The notes beneath the pieces were generated by a model. It worked only from the letters and a program-made list of their open reading frames with translations, was not told the DNA's origin and ran no database searches. The translations under genes were made by a program, and so were the position numbers. A stretch of DNA of 9,404 nucleotides from Robiginitomaculum sp036478975. GTDB lineage: Bacteria > Pseudomonadota > Alphaproteobacteria > Caulobacterales > Maricaulaceae. Location: assembly GCA_036478975.1 (NCBI GenBank), contig JAZGFA010000149.1, positions 1-9,404 on the forward strand, in the 5' to 3' direction. Of the stretch, positions 6,798-9,404 are shown piece after piece. Numbering within the stretch: position 1 is the first letter of the stretch; every line of letters begins with the position of its first letter.

Positions 6798-6998
6798 GTG
6801 ACTGATAAAACAAAAGAAAATATCATAAGCTTTCGCAAAGCGAAAAAGCCTATCCTGCGCGGGCGTAAAGAAAACAAAGCCGAGCAGAACCGCGTAAAAT
6901 TTGGACGCACTAAGGCGCAAAAGCGTATTGACGATTTTGAAAAAGACAAAGCCGTAAGCCGCCTTGATGGACGCAAGCTCGATGATGAGAGCCAATGA
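6798..6998 (+). CDS. DUF4169 family small basic protein
   Basis: This 66-residue, strongly charged protein fits DUF4169, whose members are short, begin with a motif like VVNLRxARK and are otherwise Lys/Arg/Glu-rich helix. Here the N-terminal motif is NIISFRKAKK (8-17), followed by RGRKENKAEQNRVKFGRTKAQKR-type basic sequence and a short acidic tail (LDDESQ). Function of the family is unknown to me. The start is a GTG directly abutting the fumC stop codon (TAA at 6795-6797) with no Shine-Dalgarno; it therefore probably depends on termination-reinitiation from fumC. There is no internal Met to use instead. Its stop overlaps the next gene's start (ATGA at 6995-6998). The order fumC, DUF4169, RHH_4 near sspB is a familiar alphaproteobacterial neighbourhood. 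Confidence 0.85.
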   Translation: MTDKTKENIISFRKAKKPILRGRKENKAEQNRVKFGRTKAQKRIDDFEKDKAVSRLDGRKLDDESQ

Positions 6999-7219
6999 AG
7001 CGCTCCCTCTCCCTGCGCGGTCACCGCACCTCCATCGCCCTAGAGCCTGAATTTTGGGCGGTGATAGAACGCGCCGCAAAAAGCAGCGGTCACTCGCTCG
7101 CGGGGTTTATCGCAAGTCTTGATGATGAGCGCACGGGCGCGAAAAGCCGCCAAGGACTAGCCTCTTATTTGCGCGTCTGGGCACTGCTTTGGGCTCAAGA
7201 GCAAAATCGCGAGAGATGA
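6995..7219 (+). CDS. Ribbon-helix-helix (RHH_4) domain protein
   Basis: This 74-residue protein matches the RHH_4 pattern: KRSLSLRGHRTSIALEPEFW at the N-terminus, where GHRTSIALE (9-17) forms the strand of a ribbon-helix-helix fold, followed by helix one (EFWAVIERAAKSSG, 19-32) and helix two (SLAGFIASLDDER, 34-46). A second helical segment near the end (SYLRVWALLWAQEQ, 57-70) matches the family's ALRVF stretch. RHH folds usually dimerise and bind DNA through the strand, but RHH_4 targets are not established, so a transcriptional role is inference. The start codon overlaps the DUF4169 stop by four bases (ATGA), indicating translational coupling. It is the last gene of the sspB-fumC run; no obvious intrinsic terminator follows. 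Confidence 0.88.
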   Translation: MKRSLSLRGHRTSIALEPEFWAVIERAAKSSGHSLAGFIASLDDERTGAKSRQGLASYLRVWALLWAQEQNRER

Positions 7220-7281
7220 GGTCATGGAGAGCCGCTTTGCGCGTAGGATTACGCCCTTGGTTATCCCCGTTTGACCCTAGA

Positions 7282-7309
7282 ACATAATCACCCTAACGTG
7301 CGATTATGT
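7282..7309. repeat. Perfect 8-bp inverted repeat with 12-bp spacer
   Basis: ACATAATC (7282-7289) and GATTATGT (7302-7309) are exact reverse complements. The half-site centres are 20 bp apart, about two helical turns, which is suitable for a dimeric regulator binding one DNA face. It could also be a weak AT-rich hairpin. Nothing identifies the binding protein; the RHH_4 product just upstream is one speculative candidate. Confidence 0.55.
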
Positions 7310-7362
7310 CCCTCGCGCGCACCATTGCTAATTCTGCATTTGAAGACAATGTGGCGCGTCTC

Positions 7363-7382
7363 AGCGTTTCTTACGAAACGCT
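7363..7382. repeat. Hairpin: 8-bp perfect stem, 4-nt loop
   Basis: AGCGTTTC (7363-7370), loop TTAC, then GAAACGCT (7375-7382). It would form a stable RNA hairpin on either strand, but only CTTATGG follows on plus and no T tract on minus, so it is at best an atypical terminator. It lies inside the 46-codon open frame. Confidence 0.6.
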
Positions 7383-7476
7383 CTTATGGCCTGTATTGCA
7401 TCGAAACTGCGTTTTGAAGTCGCCATTGCTGATTAACATTGCCTAATAACAGCACAGGAATAACAGTATCTGGCCT

Positions 7477-7503
7477 TTGCAATGTCTCGCAAACCGCTAT
7501 AGC
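7477..7503 (+). promoter_or_regulatory. Putative promoter of the DUF2066-hdaA unit
   Basis: TTGCAA (7477-7482; 4 of 6 matches to TTGACA) is followed after 15 bases by TATAGC (7498-7503), itself inside GCTATAG, resembling the GCTATA-like -10 used by alphaproteobacterial housekeeping sigma factors. Transcription would begin near 7510, giving about 30 bases of leader containing the GGAG at 7527-7530. It is the best candidate in the gap, but by eye only. Confidence 0.35.
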
Positions 7504-7539
7504 TAGGGGCTAACACTTTGTCGTTTGGAGTCTGCCCCC

Positions 7540-8589
7540 ATGCCAAGAGCGCTGCTAAAAGCCATTCTCAGTTTCATCGCCCTGTGCGCCTTATCGGTTA
7601 GCGCCGCCTTTGCCGGTGACCCGTTCACCGTGGCGGGGGTTTACGTGGACGGCCGCGGCGAGAGCGCGATTGAAGCGCAGACCATTGCGATTGGCGAAGG
7701 CCAGCTTCGCGCGGCTAATCTGATGATTGAGCGCGTTACCTTAGAGGGCGACCGCGCCGCCAAGGGCTTTGCCGGATTAGAGATTGAGCAAGCGGTCAAA
7801 CTTATCCGCGCCATGGAAATTGCCAATGAAAAACGCTCTGGCACGCGCTATCTCGGCGATATTACCGTGGCGTTTAACCCGTCCGCCATTCAAGCCTATG
7901 TGCGCTCTAAGGACATGACGATGATTTCAACGCAAACCCGTGAGCGTTTGGTTATTCCTGTAATTACCGGCAAAATTGCTGGCTCCGGCCACGCTTGGGG
8001 CGCGGCGTGGGATAAGCCCGCCTTTGGTCACGCCTTAACGCCCGTGCGCGCTGGCCCTTCAGGGGAGCGCTTACCGATTAGCGGCGACGCGGCCCTAGCG
8101 GGGGATATGGACGCGATTGCGCTGGCGGGCCAAACCGTTGGCACCCAGCAAGTGCTTGTTGCTAATGCCGTCAATAGCGGCTCTGGAATCACCGTTACGC
8201 TTACGGATTACGCCCTTGATAGCGGCCAGACCACCACGCTTGGAAGCGTGCACGGCGCGGACTTTAACGCCGCCGCCGCCGCCGCCGTGGCCCTGCTAGA
8301 GAGCGAGTGGAAACGCGCCTCGGTCAATCAACTTGAAAACGCCGAGTCCATGCTGGTCTCCGTACTGTATAATAGCCATAGCGATTGGCAAAGGCTGCAA
8401 CAGGCGATTAACTCGGCCAGCCAAATCAGCGATGCCCGCCTTGACGCTATCTCAAAGGATGGCGCGCTAATGACCATTACCTATGGCGGCGATTTGGGGC
8501 GGCTTGCAAATGAGCTATCCTATAAGGGCGTGAAGTTTGAAACCAGCGCAAAGCTTGGCCCCGTATTGGCGCTGACATTTAGCCGTTAG
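7540..8589 (+). CDS. DUF2066 domain-containing exported protein
   Basis: The 349-residue product starts with a classical signal peptide (MPRALLKAIL, hydrophobic core to residue 20, likely cleavage after AFA at 25) and continues DPFTVAGVYVDGRGESAIEAQTIAIGEG, the characteristic opening of DUF2066 proteins. These are exported, found in many proteobacteria, and have no established function. Other visible parts are GTRYLGDITVAFNPSAIQAYV (101-121), an Ala-rich stretch (244-249) encoded by six GCC codons, and a C-terminal repeat-like region (about 262-349). The ATG at 7540 is preferred: it begins the signal peptide, and GGAG (7527-7530) lies 9 bases upstream. An in-frame TTG at 7525 overlaps that GGAG and is unlikely. 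hdaA follows after 17 bases, so the two are probably cotranscribed. Confidence 0.88.
   Translation: MPRALLKAILSFIALCALSVSAAFAGDPFTVAGVYVDGRGESAIEAQTIAIGEGQLRAANLMIERVTLEGDRAAKGFAGLEIEQAVKLIRAMEIANEKRSGTRYLGDITVAFNPSAIQAYVRSKDMTMISTQTRERLVIPVITGKIAGSGHAWGAAWDKPAFGHALTPVRAGPSGERLPISGDAALAGDMDAIALAGQTVGTQQVLVANAVNSGSGITVTLTDYALDSGQTTTLGSVHGADFNAAAAAAVALLESEWKRASVNQLENAESMLVSVLYNSHSDWQRLQQAINSASQISDARLDAISKDGALMTITYGGDLGRLANELSYKGVKFETSAKLGPVLALTFSR
8269..8286 (+). repeat. (GCC)6 trinucleotide run coding for six alanines
   Basis: Six tandem GCC codons encode residues 244-249 of the DUF2066 protein, preceded by Asn and followed by Val. Repeat-length change would add or remove alanines without a frameshift. 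Confidence 0.9.
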
Positions 8590-8606
8590 AGGCCCTAGAT
8601 TAGTTT

Positions 8607-9257
8607 ATGCTCGGCTCGCAAACCATACTAGATTTATCCCTGCGCCCGGATTACCGGAGCGCAAATTTTGTCGATGCGCCGAGTAATGCAGAGGCGCGCG
8701 CCGCCCTGTCTGCGCCGCAAAATTGGGCCAATGGCGCGCTCGCCCTTATCGGGCCGGCGGGCTGCGGTAAAACCCATTTGGGCTATTTATGGAGCGATGA
8801 TAATCGCGCGATTATCGTCTCTAATGATAGCGGTTTGGCCGATATTGCCGCGTGGCGTGACCAGTATATATGGGTGGACGGAGCGGGGGCGGCGAGTGAA
8901 CCTCTGCTGTTTGCCCTGTTTAATATGGCCATGCGCGGAGAGCTTAAGGCGCTTCTGCTCACGGGGCGTAGCCAAGCTAGCGCATGGGCGGTAGAAATCC
9001 CCGATTTAAAGTCCCGCCTTAGCGCCATGCAAATCGCCCGTATCAGCGCCCCCGAAGATGCGCTGCTTGAGCCGATTTATAAAAAGCTATTTCTCGATAG
9101 GGGGCTAAAGGTCTCGCAGAGCCTAATTGATTATCTTTTGCGCCACCAAACCCGCTCCGTAGACGCCGCCTACGCCGTGGTCGATTTTCTCGACCGCGAG
9201 GCCGCCGTGCAAAAGGTCAATGTCAACCGGACTTTCGCCGCGCGGGTTTTGGGCTAG
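8607..9257 (+). CDS. hdaA: HdaA-type DnaA regulatory inactivator
   Basis: Hda/HdaA is a short DnaA-like AAA+ protein that, bound to the DNA polymerase clamp, promotes hydrolysis of ATP on DnaA and so limits re-initiation of replication. The 216-residue length fits, and the DnaA DNA-binding domain is absent. Near the N-terminus QTILDL (5-10) matches the clamp-binding peptide. Walker A is GPAGCGKTH (49-57). The Walker B region reads YIWVDGAGA (87-95), lacking the usual second acidic residue. DLKSRLSA (133-140) carries the arginine finger Arg137, aligning with the DLASRL motif of E. coli Hda, and HQTRSVDAAYAVVDFLDR (180-197) is the sensor II and lid region. The ATG at 8607 is 17 bases after the DUF2066 stop, with no clear Shine-Dalgarno; the clamp motif at residue 5 supports this start. 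Other DnaA-like ATPases are unlikely given this motif set. Confidence 0.88.
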   Translation: MLGSQTILDLSLRPDYRSANFVDAPSNAEARAALSAPQNWANGALALIGPAGCGKTHLGYLWSDDNRAIIVSNDSGLADIAAWRDQYIWVDGAGAASEPLLFALFNMAMRGELKALLLTGRSQASAWAVEIPDLKSRLSAMQIARISAPEDALLEPIYKKLFLDRGLKVSQSLIDYLLRHQTRSVDAAYAVVDFLDREAAVQKVNVNRTFAARVLG

Positions 9258-9297
9258 TTAACACAGCTTCTGCATTAAGGGATTGGCCATATCAGCA

Positions 9298-9326
9298 TTG
9301 CCGAACGGGCCCGCGCGGTCTATGCA
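9298..9326 (+). promoter_or_regulatory. Putative promoter of the gene starting at 9350
   Basis: TTGCCG (9298-9303; 4 of 6 matches) and TATGCA (9321-9326; 4 of 6) are separated by exactly 17 bases. Transcription would start near 9333, just ahead of AGGAG (9339-9343) and the ATG at 9350. No terminator is visible after hdaA (stop at 9257), so read-through is also possible. Confidence 0.35.
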
Positions 9327-9349
9327 TAAGGTAGTGACAGGAGCCAAAT

Positions 9350-9404
9350 ATGCGTGATTTGAAGAAGACGTCATTGGGCATTACCCATTATGATTATTTG
9401 GACA
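9350..9404 (+). CDS. Start of an unidentified protein, cut by the window end
   Basis: An ATG preceded by AGGAG (9339-9343) at a 6-base spacing opens a frame that stays open for the 18 complete codons available. The visible N-terminus, MRDLKKTSLGITHYDYLD, has no signal peptide and is too short for me to place in a family. It lies 92 bases after hdaA with a plausible promoter between. The good ribosome binding site and the promoter spacing are the main support for a real gene. Confidence 0.6.
   Translation, partial: MRDLKKTSLGITHYDYLD

Larger units (their letters stand above)
7220..7539. other. 320-bp gap with two inverted repeats and a small open frame
   Basis: No recognised gene lies here. 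Contents visible by eye: a 16-codon frame (7224-7274) and a 46-codon ATG frame (7306-7446), neither with convincing support; a spaced inverted repeat (7282-7309); a compact hairpin (7363-7382); and a putative promoter for the DUF2066 gene (7477-7503). No T-tract terminator follows the RHH_4 gene. The GC content is lower than in the flanking genes over about 7320-7500. No tRNA-like or known small RNA pattern was recognised. Confidence 0.7.

Noticed and set aside
7261..7269. DnaA-box-like TTATCCCCG
   Set aside because: Two mismatches to TTATCCACA and no clustered boxes, so no case for an origin.
7224..7274. 16-codon frame after the RHH_4 gene, as a leader peptide
   Set aside because: Too short, no attenuator structure or codon pattern beside it.
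7434..7450. Possible CtrA site (TTAAC with nearby TAATAAC)
   Set aside because: Spacing and second half do not fit TTAA-N7-TTAA; similar TTAA pairs at 3203-3219 and 4784-4792 also have wrong spacing.
9322..9357. 11-codon frame before the last gene
   Set aside because: It has no ribosome binding site and overlaps the better start at 9350.
1..9404. Mobile element, CRISPR array, defence or toxin-antitoxin system
   Set aside because: No transposase, integrase, direct-repeat array, tRNA-linked junction or paired small toxin/antitoxin genes are seen; the RHH_4 protein sits with DUF4169 and fumC, the usual core-genome setting.

Overview
The window reads as ordinary chromosome from an alphaproteobacterium, most likely a marine, moderate-GC member of the Hyphomonadales/Maricaulales type. 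The case rests on gene content: an alphaproteobacterial-type SspB (ClpXP adaptor), a DUF4169 protein and an RHH_4 ribbon-helix-helix protein clustered with class II fumarase, an HdaA-type DnaA regulator next to a DUF2066 protein, and a TadG-like von Willebrand A protein. The GANTC pentamer is depleted (14 by hand count, about 37 expected by chance), and 5 of the 14 lie in the roughly 10% of sequence between genes. That fits a lineage with CcrM-type methylation. Assignment is by recognition, without alignment.

Layout. 3-686 (+) is the C-terminal part of a TadG-like vWA protein, closed by a perfect 32-nt palindromic bidirectional terminator (707-738) shared with the convergent ndk gene (1182-760, -). 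ndk is divergent from yheS, an ABC-F translation factor (1318-3201, +), across a 135-bp gap containing a good ndk promoter. yheS is followed on the same strand by an unrecognised 289-residue soluble protein (3285-4154). The end of that gene overlaps, antisense, the end of a minus-strand lipoprotein gene (4643-4107) that looks like an I78-type peptidase inhibitor with an extra segment.

Divergent from the lipoprotein is a compact probable operon: sspB (4797-5372), fumC (5406-6797), DUF4169 (6798-6998, GTG start abutting the fumC stop) and RHH_4 (6995-7219, ATGA overlap). A 320-bp gap (7220-7539) follows, with two perfect 8-bp inverted repeats, a 46-codon open frame and a putative promoter. Then comes a two-gene unit: an exported DUF2066 protein (7540-8589) and HdaA (8607-9257). 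A new gene with its own promoter and ribosome binding site starts at 9350 and runs off the end.

Functionally these are housekeeping genes: nucleotide balance (ndk), ribosome rescue (yheS), regulated proteolysis (sspB), the TCA cycle (fumC) and replication control (hdaA). I see no phage, transposon, CRISPR, RNA gene or defence/toxin system. The points worth a second look are modest: the inserted I78-like lipoprotein, the uncharacterised 289-residue protein, the aromatic/His-rich insert in the vWA protein, a motif shared by the SspB tail and the DUF4169 head, possible leaderless starts, and the structured 320-bp gap.
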